Source: Noviherbaspirillum sp. UKPF54
GTDB lineage: Bacteria > Pseudomonadota > Gammaproteobacteria > Burkholderiales > Burkholderiaceae_D
DNA: 64,000 nt
Assembly (NCBI RefSeq): GCF_007874125.1
Contig: NZ_CP040128.1
Location: 62,001-126,000, forward strand
Direction: 5' to 3'
The position numbers were made by a program, and so were the translations under genes. This document shows positions 35,691 through 43,513 of this stretch, piece by piece. The notes beneath the pieces are model-generated. The model made no database searches, was not told the DNA's origin, and saw nothing but the letters and a program-made list of their open reading frames with translations. Within the stretch, counting starts at the first letter, position 1, and the number at the start of each line of letters is the position of its first letter.

Positions 35691-35826
35691 GACTGCAATT
35701 TGACGGGAAGCAATCCGCAACGGATTTCATCAGCAGTTCGGTCCTTCTGGCAATCGGTCTCGGTATGCAGACGGTACTTGGCAGTTGTAGCGCGCCATCT
35801 ACATTAAAATTTTCTCGCAATATGCT

Positions 35827-36023
35827 ATTCGATAACGGGTTCGCTTCAAGTCTCGCTAGACGTGCGAACTTTGGCACATCTTCGCACTTGGCCAGGCGCC
35901 GCTGTAAGCGGTGAATACCCGGAAAAGCCGCATGGGGCTTACGCTCCAGCCGGCACGTAAATCTACCGGTTCTACACTCGCAAGAATCAGGGCATTCGAT
36001 AATTCCATAATTCGTTATCGAAT
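35827..36023. repeat. Inverted repeat pair ATTCGATAACG / CGTTATCGAAT
   Basis: Copies at 35827-35837 and 36013-36023 in opposite orientation, plus a shorter ATTCGAT at 35994. They lie in a gap without genes (35592-36088) ahead of a four-gene operon, so a regulator-binding or excision site is possible. Confidence 0.5.
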
Positions 36024-36088
36024 ACAGATACTGGCAGTGTCGTTTTGTGCGATTGCATGTATTTGCGACTCTGGGCTACGCTCAGAGG

Positions 36089-36496
36089 ATGACATTCAGA
36101 AATCTACCCCTCACACCGGACCAAGATGCGGAAGTCCGGGCGTACATCGAGCGCTGCAACGCCGTAGGCGAGCCGTGGGACACGCTGCAGCTTGATTACA
36201 TGATTAACGACATGCTGCGCGAGAACGAAGAGCGCGCAATCGGTGCGCGGGTTCCGCGTGTGCTGTTGCTATTGACTGTTGAGAGCATGGCGCGGGACGA
36301 GGGGTACGCTGGCAGACGTATGCCGAGCACGCAGTTGCGAGAACTCGCTGCTGAGGCAGGCCTAGACAGATTTTTGTCGCCAGGCGACTTGGCAGATGTG
36401 GCGCGGCGACAGTTAGACGAGTTGATTCCGCAGCACAGCGAACGAGAGACTATGCGCGTCAGATTTCAAATAAAGAAGAAGGGAGAGGAAGCGTGA
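36089..36496 (+). CDS. Hypothetical protein, first gene of an overlapping four-gene operon
   Basis: 135 residues from ATG 36089 (MTFRNLPLTPDQDAEVRAYI); a GTG at 36047 would add 14 residues. The Shine-Dalgarno is poor for both. It is predicted helical (QLRELAAEAGLDRFLSPGDL) and ends in a basic FQIKKKGEEA. No family is recognised. The last codons overlap the next gene by four bases (GTGA), so all four genes should be made together. Confidence 0.6.
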   Translation: MTFRNLPLTPDQDAEVRAYIERCNAVGEPWDTLQLDYMINDMLRENEERAIGARVPRVLLLLTVESMARDEGYAGRRMPSTQLRELAAEAGLDRFLSPGDLADVARRQLDELIPQHSERETMRVRFQIKKKGEEA

Positions 36497-36984
36497 GGGT
36501 GCTATATCTGGACTTCGACGGTGTTCTGCACCACAGCGAGGTCTACTGGACTCCGAAACGCGGCATCTTCATTAAAGATGCCCCAGGACGCTCCCTGTTC
36601 GAATGGATGCCTGTCCTGGAGCAACTATTAGAGCCACACCCTGACGTCAAAATTGTTTTGTCTACGAGCTGGTGCGTGGTTCGGTCGTTTAATTTTGCGA
36701 AGAAGCAGCTGAGTACAGGGCTGCGCGAGCGTGTGATTGGTGCGACATACCACCGGCGACACATGCCACTAGACTCGTTTGACATGCTAGGGCGGGGCGG
36801 ACAGGTTATTGTCGACACCAAACGGCGTGGGCTTGCGCGCGAAGAGTGGGTAGCGCTCGATGACGATTGGGCGCGGTGGCCCGATTGGTGCTACGAGGGC
36901 AATTTCATTGGAACGGCGGGCGAAACAGGGCTGAGCGACCCGGCTGTGCAGGCGCAGGTGCGGGCGTGGCTTGAGAGGTTCTAG
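36493..36984 (+). CDS. HAD-superfamily phosphatase domain protein (Swiss-army-knife RNA repair type)
   Basis: 163 residues, GTG start overlapping the previous stop. VLYLDFDGVLHHSEV is HAD motif I (D-x-D), IVLSTSWCVVRSF carries motif II, and EEWVALDDDWARW matches the distal acidic motif. This short form lacks a large cap and resembles the HAD domain found in multi-domain RNA repair proteins, so it may remove terminal phosphates from RNA. The substrate is inference. Its TAG overlaps the next GTG by one base. Confidence 0.75.
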   Translation: MRVLYLDFDGVLHHSEVYWTPKRGIFIKDAPGRSLFEWMPVLEQLLEPHPDVKIVLSTSWCVVRSFNFAKKQLSTGLRERVIGATYHRRHMPLDSFDMLGRGGQVIVDTKRRGLAREEWVALDDDWARWPDWCYEGNFIGTAGETGLSDPAVQAQVRAWLERF

Positions 36985-37451
36985 TGCGAGTTTATTTCGA
37001 TACAGAGTTTGAAGGACTGTTCCACGACGCGGCGCTGATTTCAATCGGCATGGTGGATAGCGCCGGTCAGACATTTTATGCGGAGTTGTCGGACACATAC
37101 AGCCCAGAGCGATGCAGTGATTTGTGTCGGCGTGAGGTCTTACCTTTGCTCGAGGGGGCCGCATGCGAGATGATACTCGCAGACCTCCGCGTGGCGTTGC
37201 GGAATTGGTTGTCTGGTCGCGGCGAGGACGTAGTGCTGATTTGTGACTCTCAGCGAGACGTTGAACAGCTCAAAATTTCGTTTCCAAGTGGGCTGCCGAC
37301 AAACTGCAGTTGCAGAACACTGTCGTGGCTGGAGCAACTGCGTCGTCGATTCTTCAACATCAGGCGCAGACTGCACATAAAACACGGACTGCGAGCGCAT
37401 CATGCGTTAGATGATGCGCTCGTCAACCAAATGATTTTCGAAGGGCGCTAA
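36984..37451 (+). CDS. 3'-5' exoribonuclease-like protein (DEDDh fold)
   Basis: 155 residues, GTG start in TAGTG. MRVYFDTEFEGLF gives the first acidic pair (D and E), VVLICDSQRDVEQL the central Asp, and RAHHALDDALVNQM the His and last Asp, the set expected of DEDDh nucleases such as the RNase AS/oligoribonuclease-like family. It would trim RNA from the 3' end. Stop and next start overlap in TAATG. Following a HAD phosphatase, it hints at stepwise RNA-end processing. Confidence 0.78.
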   Translation: MRVYFDTEFEGLFHDAALISIGMVDSAGQTFYAELSDTYSPERCSDLCRREVLPLLEGAACEMILADLRVALRNWLSGRGEDVVLICDSQRDVEQLKISFPSGLPTNCSCRTLSWLEQLRRRFFNIRRRLHIKHGLRAHHALDDALVNQMIFEGR

Positions 37452-37870
37452 TGGACGACACCAATGATTTCAAATGCCCGCGCTGCGGGCGAGTGCACCG
37501 CGGAATCTCACAAGCCGAGGCGGCTGCGGCCGTTCAGGAATTCAACGAATACTACGACACGCTGACCGCTGAGGAGCAACGACAGCACTACGGCGGCCGG
37601 CGAGCGACGATTGAGAGCTATCAACGCTGCACGACCTGCGGGTGCCCTAGTTCTGAATTCTTGCCCGCCCAAGATGGTGACTGTATGCCCGGAGCGACGC
37701 TGCCAGCCGTAATCACTCCTGAGGACGCCTACATGGATGAGCGCGCCAACGTCAGCCCGGACGAGCTAATTGCTCCCAACAGGGGCGTGCCTGAACTCGG
37801 CGTAGGTAAAGCCTTGCTTGAAATGTCTGAGTTTTTGAAACGCCACCGTGATTCTCATAATCATGATTGA
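37451..37870 (+). CDS. Zinc-ribbon protein, last gene of the four-gene operon (hypothetical)
   Basis: 139 residues. FKCPRCGRVHR near the N-terminus and RCTTCGCPSSEFLP about 50 residues on form a two-pair zinc ribbon. The tail (GVGKALLEMSEFLKRHRDS, ending SHNHD) is acidic then basic. It may bind nucleic acid or a partner for the two preceding enzymes. No family is recognised. A hairpin, CGTGTCC-TAGTA-GGACACG, lies 7 nt after its stop (37878-37896). Confidence 0.65.
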   Translation: MDDTNDFKCPRCGRVHRGISQAEAAAAVQEFNEYYDTLTAEEQRQHYGGRRATIESYQRCTTCGCPSSEFLPAQDGDCMPGATLPAVITPEDAYMDERANVSPDELIAPNRGVPELGVGKALLEMSEFLKRHRDSHNHD

Positions 37871-38174
37871 CTGCTACCGTGTCCTAGTAGGACACGACTA
37901 GACCAACTACGCTGATTACGCTGTGCTAGAGCACGAGTACAGCCTCTTGGAATCAAAATTGTTCGGCTGCAGTGTCATCGTCCCGCCATTTTCATAATCT
38001 GTGCTTGGGATATTTTTCACTCCCTCCGTATATGCGAAAGGAGCATGGATTTCACAAATCAATATGTAAAAAAGTTCTAAAAAAATACAGTCAAAAAACC
38101 TGTTTTCAGCCGAATTTCGGAGAGTCAGTGGCTATACAAGTTCCTACAAACTTGTTTTGAAAGAGTCAAACCAA
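37871..38174. other. Intergenic region with one hairpin, no gene
   Basis: The hairpin at 37878-37896 has no T run but may protect the operon end. The rest is AT-rich, with a run of A-rich sequence near 38,070-38,100, and may hold the promoter of the next gene. Nothing else is seen. Confidence 0.5.
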
Positions 38175-38459
38175 ATGACCACCACCGATTTTCGCCTCGG
38201 CCACAAGGCCTCCCGCGACTACCTGCTCACGGGATTCCCCGGAGATGACGCGCAGAGTGACCGTTACCTCAAAGAGTTTCGGGTGTTTGTTGAGAGCCTG
38301 CTGTGGGACGAGTACGACGTCGACTGTGAATTGAACCTCTACACCAGCTGCCTCGTGTACGACATCGAGGACGCCGACAGCCTTCCAGAATATGGCGTCC
38401 TGCTCGAAATGCTGGAGTCCGCATCGGAGCATGCATGGAACGTCGTGTTCCTCGATTAA
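38175..38459 (+). CDS. Hypothetical acidic protein, 94 residues
   Basis: Start at ATG 38175 (MTTTDFRLGHKASRDYLLTG), with AAAGAG upstream; a TTG at 38157 would add six residues. The product is rich in Asp/Glu (WDEYDVDCELNLYTSCLVYD). No motif is recognised. It is followed after 34 nt by another small gene on the same strand. It could be an antitoxin-like or inhibitor protein, but that is only a guess. Confidence 0.55.
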   Translation: MTTTDFRLGHKASRDYLLTGFPGDDAQSDRYLKEFRVFVESLLWDEYDVDCELNLYTSCLVYDIEDADSLPEYGVLLEMLESASEHAWNVVFLD

Positions 38460-38493
38460 GACGCTGAAAAATAAATTCCCTTTGGAGATTTCA

Positions 38494-38829
38494 ATGTCTC
38501 GAAATTTTTCTGCGAACATCACATTCAAAGTGGCCGGCGTCCTCGGTACCTCGCACTTTCCCATTCATGGTGCGCCGCCGGGCGATTTGCCGCAACAGCT
38601 TGCGAATAAAATCAAGTTTCTCCGCAAGCACTTCGGCACTTTGATTACAGCGTTCATTGATGTCGCAGGAGCGCCAACACAGAGTGTCTCTTTTGAGGGC
38701 GGTCCTGAATTGCTTGGTGATGCACTGGAAGAGCTATTGTTTCAGGTCCAGTTCGCGCACAGCCTCGAATGCGATGCTTCCAAGGTGGCGCGGCGTGACG
38801 CATGGGCGGCGAGGAGGGCCACTCTATGA
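38494..38829 (+). CDS. Hypothetical protein, 111 residues
   Basis: Start at ATG 38494 with TTTGGAG about 6 nt upstream, a good ribosome binding site. MSRNFSANITFKVAGVLGTS opens a beta-rich region; the C-terminus is helical and basic (ARRDAWAARRATL). No motif is recognised. Likely paired with the preceding gene. A strong bidirectional terminator follows at 38849. Confidence 0.6.
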   Translation: MSRNFSANITFKVAGVLGTSHFPIHGAPPGDLPQQLANKIKFLRKHFGTLITAFIDVAGAPTQSVSFEGGPELLGDALEELLFQVQFAHSLECDASKVARRDAWAARRATL

Positions 38830-38848
38830 CAATGGCCCGTTATTCAGT

Positions 38849-38878
38849 AAAAAGTGTCCAGAGTCTGGACACTTTTTT
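38849..38878. terminator. Bidirectional intrinsic terminator
   Basis: GTGTCCAGA with TCTGGACAC, flanked by AAAAA on the left and TTTTTT on the right. It ends the preceding gene pair and could also end leftward transcription. Confidence 0.9.
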
Positions 38879-38966
38879 CAGAAAATCTGTTCGTGACTGT
38901 TGCCGCTTCTAGTTGGTCATCAGCAATATCGTGCATGTGTGAAAAAATCCTTCTTTGAGGTGCTCC

Positions 38967-39062
38967 GTGCCAACAATTAGCGCCAGCGAGCTGAACCTCG
39001 AAGCTAAGAAAGACATCTTTGAACACGACACCGACGAAGGGTTTTTCTCGCCCTATCATTGA
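38967..39062 (+). CDS. Possible small acidic protein, 31 residues
   Basis: GTG start with GAGG 6-7 nt upstream; the frame reads VPTISASELNLEAKKDIFEH then DTDEGFFSPYH and TGA. Composition is protein-like, but no homologue is recalled. Its frame is closed upstream by a TGA. It may be a remnant or a genuine small gene. Confidence 0.3.
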   Translation: MPTISASELNLEAKKDIFEHDTDEGFFSPYH

Positions 39063-39126
39063 GAGGATGGTGCGGACCTCATCTGGAAAATCGGCTTAGG
39101 AGTTTGCGGTGAAGGGCAGTTGGCAG

Positions 39127-40149
39127 CTACTCTTTCAGAGCACAACTTACCAGCGCTATTGAGCAATCATCACCCATCGCCCGGCGAGAAAAATCAGCCT
39201 CGTAAAAACTTGCCGTAAGCGTGCTTTTTTTCAATTTTCCTGTACGTAAATCATTCGACCAAGTTGATAGCCGTGGAGCCACTTGTTTGCCATCATTTGA
39301 AACTAAGGCCAAAGCAGCGCCATCGCTCATAGCGCCAAGAGCACAAATATCGGCAGAAGATGTGAGGCCGCTTTGAACATCATCAGGCTGCAAACGGTCA
39401 TCGACAAAAATAGTTTCATTGGCAAAGTCACCTTTGCCAGGAGCGCCCAAGGTGCGCCATTCAGATTCAAGCCTGTTATTAGGGTAAATACGCATCTTTT
39501 CTTCTACCAGGGCGCCATCACCTACCTTGAGCCACAATGCATTTACCTTACCGATAACAGCCAATAAAAGCGTGCAGCGAAAGTCTTTAACTGAGCGGCG
39601 ATGGGTTTGAGCCAAGTCCATAAGAACCCCCATTGCATGCTTAACCAGCATAAGCGAGAGGCGTCGTCCAGCATCTGGCGCCTCCTGGGGTTGATTAAGT
39701 AGACCAGCGACTTCCACCTCCAAGGTCTTAAGTAGGCGAGCTAACGCAGTGACCACGGATTGAGCTCCAAGGTCTGACATGGGCGAACTTCCTGCGCCAT
39801 CGGCAACGATGACAAAGGGCATGGGAGCAAGACCACTCTCCGCTGCGTCTTGACAGGGCAAAGGTGGTTGCATATTGCGATGCTTGATACCTGCTATCGC
39901 TTCATGCTGAGATAACCAACTAGGTGTTAACGGGTGGTATAGGAACTTTTCTTCTTTTGAGAAAGTTGCAAGTGTTTCGGATGAAGGGGGCGATACAGGA
40001 GGCTCATTTGCATCGAGTCGTGGGGGCTCATCGGTGATGGCATCAGTTTGTGCAGTGGTACTTTCTACTTTGCCCTCTGTTGCTAGGACTGCGGTAGCCG
40101 TAGTCTCAAGAGGCTGCTTTTTCAATTTTAGCTTTTCTCTGTTCTTCAT
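39127..40149 (-). CDS. PP2C-type serine/threonine phosphatase (TerY-P triad component)
   Basis: 340 residues. Residues 1-75 are a Lys-rich then Thr/Pro-rich, probably disordered tail. The PP2C core has PFVIVADGAGSSPMSD (metal-binding D-G), ALWLKVGDGALVEE and DICALGAMSDGAALALVSND, and ends RRAMGDDCSIALVSC (final metal-binding Asp). It removes phosphates placed by the neighbouring kinase. It is the last gene of a leftward three-gene operon (20-nt gap), vWA-kinase-PP2C, the TerY-P arrangement. Confidence 0.88.
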   Translation of the reverse strand: MKNREKLKLKKQPLETTATAVLATEGKVESTTAQTDAITDEPPRLDANEPPVSPPSSETLATFSKEEKFLYHPLTPSWLSQHEAIAGIKHRNMQPPLPCQDAAESGLAPMPFVIVADGAGSSPMSDLGAQSVVTALARLLKTLEVEVAGLLNQPQEAPDAGRRLSLMLVKHAMGVLMDLAQTHRRSVKDFRCTLLLAVIGKVNALWLKVGDGALVEEKMRIYPNNRLESEWRTLGAPGKGDFANETIFVDDRLQPDDVQSGLTSSADICALGAMSDGAALALVSNDGKQVAPRLSTWSNDLRTGKLKKSTLTASFYEADFSRRAMGDDCSIALVSCALKE

Positions 40150-40169
40150 AGAAGTTTTCTGCGAATGCT

Positions 40170-41153
40170 TTATGCCTGAACACCGACCCGTGAGCCGCGA
40201 TATTCACTTTTCTTCGGTTCTGTTGGTGCCATTGCCACTTCATGCCAGCCCTTGTCAATTTCTTTGCGATAAAGTGTCAGAGCTTCTATCCACTCAGCTA
40301 GCGTAGCCCGATGCTGAGGGGCTTCTGCTCCGTCGGTGAAAGTACGAATGAAAAGTTCCTTCAACTTGTGAGGCATATGGCTCCAGATGTTATACCAGCG
40401 CCCTTTAGGAATACCTTTGTTGCCTTTACCATAGGCAAAAGCTGCACGGCGTAGATTTTCTGCACGTTCAGTGCCGCCTTGAATGTCATATGGGTGCCTG
40501 CCCAACATCAGCGACATAAACATAATGATGGCAATGGAAAATGCTTCACTCTCCTCCGTCCGAAGCACTTTGCTGAAATCTTTTCCCTGCTGCTCCTTAG
40601 GCGTCATGTCCGCCATACCGACGGGGCAGGGGTAGTGTTTTCCGCTGACTGATAGTTGATAACTGTCACAGTCAATCAGCACGACATCTTCGCTATTGGG
40701 GTCACAAAGGATATTTTGAAGATTACAGTCCCCAATCATGACACCATGATTATGCAAAAAACGAGTCGTCTCCAGTAAATTCAGCAGATACCCCGCCACC
40801 TTACGGCGGTTGAGGCCCGGAAAATTTTTTTGATAGAGCATGGCATGGGCGAGCTTTGCCATCGGTATGCCTTTGGCTCGATACATGGCATAGCCCACCC
40901 ATCTTTGTTGGGCGTCATACACGGGAATCAAAGGCCAAGAGAGCTTGCGGTTATTTCGCAACTCAGTGACTTGGCGCATGGCTTGCACCTTGTCTTGCAA
41001 GTCCTTACCGCGTTTTTTCAGTATTGCATCGTGGTAGATTTTAATGAGAATTTCGGGGCGGTCACGCAAGGGATAGATTTCACCTTCGCCCCCCTTTGCG
41101 AGTAACTCCCCTAGTTGTTGAGGCTCACGCTCGCTGCTATAGACGACTTTCAT
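40170..41153 (-). CDS. Serine/threonine protein kinase-like protein (TerY-P triad component)
   Basis: 327 residues. Features of the kinase fold: glycine loop LLAKGGEGEIYPL, ATP-binding lysine in ILIKIYHD, catalytic segment HNHGVMIGDCNLQNIL where the usual HRD is replaced by IGD, and metal-binding VLIDCDSYQ in place of DFG. These variations are usual in the TerY-associated kinase group (recalled). It lies 21 nt after the vWA gene and 20 nt before the PP2C gene. Its substrate is unknown; the adjacent vWA protein or a stress complex is likely. Confidence 0.87.
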   Translation of the reverse strand: MKVVYSSEREPQQLGELLAKGGEGEIYPLRDRPEILIKIYHDAILKKRGKDLQDKVQAMRQVTELRNNRKLSWPLIPVYDAQQRWVGYAMYRAKGIPMAKLAHAMLYQKNFPGLNRRKVAGYLLNLLETTRFLHNHGVMIGDCNLQNILCDPNSEDVVLIDCDSYQLSVSGKHYPCPVGMADMTPKEQQGKDFSKVLRTEESEAFSIAIIMFMSLMLGRHPYDIQGGTERAENLRRAAFAYGKGNKGIPKGRWYNIWSHMPHKLKELFIRTFTDGAEAPQHRATLAEWIEALTLYRKEIDKGWHEVAMAPTEPKKSEYRGSRVGVQA

Positions 41154-41174
41154 CTATGATTAACCAACTCAACA

Positions 41175-41885
41175 TTAAATACTTGCCCAACTGTCCACGC
41201 TGGGAAGTTGGACTGAAGCGCTAGTTGATGTGGAGGCTGAAACTCGGCTCATACTGGCGGAGAGCCACTCGAAGAACTCGGAGAATTTCAAGCCATCCAG
41301 TTTCAATGCGGGTTTATTGGATGCTTGTGCCAAGACATTCATATCTGCGCCTTCAACGCCGACCATCAGGGAAACCAATTTTCGTTCGTTGGACAGTGTT
41401 TTGGCAATTTGGGCGGCATGCTGCCAAGTGCCCTTATCTGATGGCTCACCGTCGCTGATAACCACCAACCAAGGTTGGTAATACGCTACGCCGTTGCGTT
41501 TGTATTCCGCCTTCCGCTCTTCCAATCGCTTCAATGCAAGTTCAACCGCACCGCCCAAAGGAGTTTGGCCGTTGGCTTGAAATGGCTGAATATTTTCAAT
41601 TTGCACGGCGGTTGTGAAAGGTAGAACTTCCTGCACCGTACCACCAGCCGTAATTACACCAACGTCAACAGAATAAGATGCAATTTCATCTGCTTGTAAA
41701 GCCTCCAAAAAAGTTGACATTCCCTTATTCAATTGCGCAATTGGTGTGTTGCTGTTTCCGGAACTAAATAAACCACTGAATACGCCACCGCCCATTGAAC
41801 CAGAAGTGTCGAGCACAACCATGCATGGGCAGCGAGGCGAAGGGTTGTCAATCAAATCAGTAGAGATTGCAAGTTCATGCGGCAT
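41175..41885 (-). CDS. TerY-like von Willebrand factor A domain protein
   Basis: 236 residues. The MIDAS site starts with CMVVLDTSGSMGGGV (D-x-S-x-S), with the threonine in NGQTPLGGAVELAL and the distal Asp in WLVVISDGEPSDKG, so metal binding should be intact. The C-terminus is Ser/Thr-rich (SRVSASTSTSASVQLPS), a possible phosphorylation target for the kinase made from the next gene. It opens the TerY-P triad (vWA, kinase, PP2C), linked to tellurite-type stress response and suggested phage or foreign-DNA sensing. No TerD/TerC genes are seen near it. Confidence 0.9.
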   Translation of the reverse strand: MPHELAISTDLIDNPSPRCPCMVVLDTSGSMGGGVFSGLFSSGNSNTPIAQLNKGMSTFLEALQADEIASYSVDVGVITAGGTVQEVLPFTTAVQIENIQPFQANGQTPLGGAVELALKRLEERKAEYKRNGVAYYQPWLVVISDGEPSDKGTWQHAAQIAKTLSNERKLVSLMVGVEGADMNVLAQASNKPALKLDGLKFSEFFEWLSASMSRVSASTSTSASVQLPSVDSWASI

Positions 41886-42384
41886 TTTGGGAAGCTCCTT
41901 GAGTTGTGCTGTAGATGAGCGGTTGTTGCTTCAAAGATACCAGAAGAAGATGGGAAGTGGAACTGAATGGGAAGCAGCCCCTAATTGCAAGCGCTAAGTA
42001 TGGTCATCGTTATGGTTGGTGCCATTTCGCCAATCTGAAAAAATAGCCATATTTGACAGTTATGCCGTTAAGTTACGGACGAAAAGGCCGCGCTGAGTAA
42101 TACAGAGGTGGCCTTTTTGCTGGGGAATTACGACTATTTCGGCTAAAAATACGGGCACACGCTCGTTTAATTCTGAACGCATCACCATATTTGATGGGAA
42201 ATATTTGCGTGAGTCCATTGAGGGGCGATGTTCGTCGGGATGGTTTCCAGCAGCTGGTTACCGTTGTTACCTACGTTACGTTGTTTGCGATAGATAGTGG
42301 GCACGCAGTTACGAAGGAAAAACGATTATTCTGAGATGCAGGATTCAGCGCTGATGCTACTGAAGGAGCGTAGTACTGCATGGT
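41886..42384. other. Intergenic region with one long-loop hairpin, no gene
   Basis: About 500 bp. AAAAGGCC at 42082-42089 pairs with GGCCTTTTT at 42110-42118 and could terminate transcripts in either direction. The rest shows no protein-like frame. Confidence 0.5.
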
Positions 42385-42993
42385 TTAATTGACGTGCACA
42401 GCATCTCCCTTCTTGTAGATGCACCCGCTAAGTATCTGTTGACGCAGTTCCGACCAGCCGCCGGGGCGGTGAAAGCAGGGCTTTATCTTTAGCGCATTGC
42501 CCATTGCCTGATTGGTGTACCAGGTTTTTTGATATTCGAGTATCGTCTGCGCCGCGACCTTGTGACCCTTCGGTAGCCGTTTGAATGCAGCTTGAGCTGT
42601 AGCGCACGCTTGATTGAAAATTTTGAGCGCATTGAGAAGTTGCGCCTCCGGTTCATCGTCCATGTCGCTCTCGGCAGATTGCTCGATACATTCGTCCTTG
42701 AAGCTTGCCCGCAACCGGGCTTCTACCTCCTTTTCGATTTGTCTTACCAGTTCGGTTGGGTAGGTGGGCTGTCGATGAGTGGTCAGCCATTGCCGAATCT
42801 TCTCGATGTCCATCGCGGCCAAGGTTTGGCCTTGGACCAGGCGTATTCCTGCAGGCAGGCCTGCCGGTTCGATGCTCGCCGATATCGAGCCAACATTCAC
42901 TGTGACGCTTCGCCTCAAGTCCTTCGAGTAGACGCTGCGTACGAGTTGGGCGCTTCTTCCGCCGGCACGCGGCTTAACGATTATTTTTGGCAT
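42385..42993 (-). CDS. Hypothetical accessory protein, 202 residues
   Basis: Starts MPKIIVKPRAGGRSAQLVRS behind AGGAGGTCTTT, a strong ribosome binding site. The first 75 residues are basic and seem to form a domain (SVYSKDLRRSVTVNVGSISA); the rest is helical (LLNALKIFNQACATAQAAFK) and ends near AVHVN. No known motif is seen. A truncated copy of its first 75 codons and its ribosome binding site lies directly upstream (42974-43231), so this locus has duplicated recently. Confidence 0.6.
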   Translation of the reverse strand: MPKIIVKPRAGGRSAQLVRSVYSKDLRRSVTVNVGSISASIEPAGLPAGIRLVQGQTLAAMDIEKIRQWLTTHRQPTYPTELVRQIEKEVEARLRASFKDECIEQSAESDMDDEPEAQLLNALKIFNQACATAQAAFKRLPKGHKVAAQTILEYQKTWYTNQAMGNALKIKPCFHRPGGWSELRQQILSGCIYKKGDAVHVN

Positions 42994-43231
42994 AAAGACC
43001 TCCTACGGTTGAATGAGTGGCCAGCCATCGCCGAATTTTCTCGACGTCATTTGCATTCAAGGTCTGTCCTTGGGCCAATCGGATACCGGCACGCAGGTTC
43101 GCCAGCTCGATGCTCGCCGATATCGAGCCAACATTCACTGTGACGCTTCGCCTCAAGTCCTTGGAGTAGACGCTGCGTACGAGTTGAGCACTTCTTCCGC
43201 CGGCACGCGGCTTAATGATTATTTTTGGCAT
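42974..43231 (-). pseudogene. Truncated duplicate of the 42385-42993 gene
   Basis: Starts MPKIIIKPRAGGRSAQLVRS, matching the downstream gene almost exactly through the first 75 residues, then diverges at the point where the copy ends (THSTVGGLYAKNNR) and reads through to TAG inside the next gene start. It has the same AGGAGCTTTTTT ribosome binding site. It is a partial tandem duplicate that could still be translated into an 85-residue protein, for example a dominant fragment. Confidence 0.7.
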
Positions 43232-43256
43232 AAAAAAGCTCCTACGGTTGAGTTTC

Positions 43257-43484
43257 TGAGCGCACACCTCGTCCGCTCATTCTTCGTATAGCAACCTGTG
43301 CTTTCCGCCTGTGCGGCTTGAAAGGGAATGCGCATATGTCGACATCATGTGTGCACATGTGCGGCGTGAATTCGTGAGCGCATATCTCGTCTGCACGTAT
43401 GCACATATGCCGTCGGGCGCAACGTCAGCACATGCCGGCATGTGCGGTACAAAACTGGTCAGCAACGGACGACATGTGCTGACG
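43257..43484. repeat. Cluster of short palindromes and direct repeats in a gene-free region
   Basis: Contains the direct repeat TGAGCGCAyAyCTCGTCyG at 43257-43275 and 43375-43393, the perfect palindromes GCACATGTGC (43353-43362) and GCACATGCCGGCATGTGC (43428-43445), and the 12-bp inverted pair CGTCAGCACATG / CATGTGCTGACG (43423-43434 and 43473-43484). Placed just upstream of the duplicated gene, it may bind a regulator or act as an origin or partition site. Confidence 0.6.
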
Positions 43485-43513
43485 TGATAGGAAACACAGT
43501 TGTGCAATCGCCT

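Noticed and set aside
35592..36088. Integron attC site in the gap before the four-gene operon
   Set aside because: Inverted repeats are present, but the conserved core site motifs and an integron integrase are absent.
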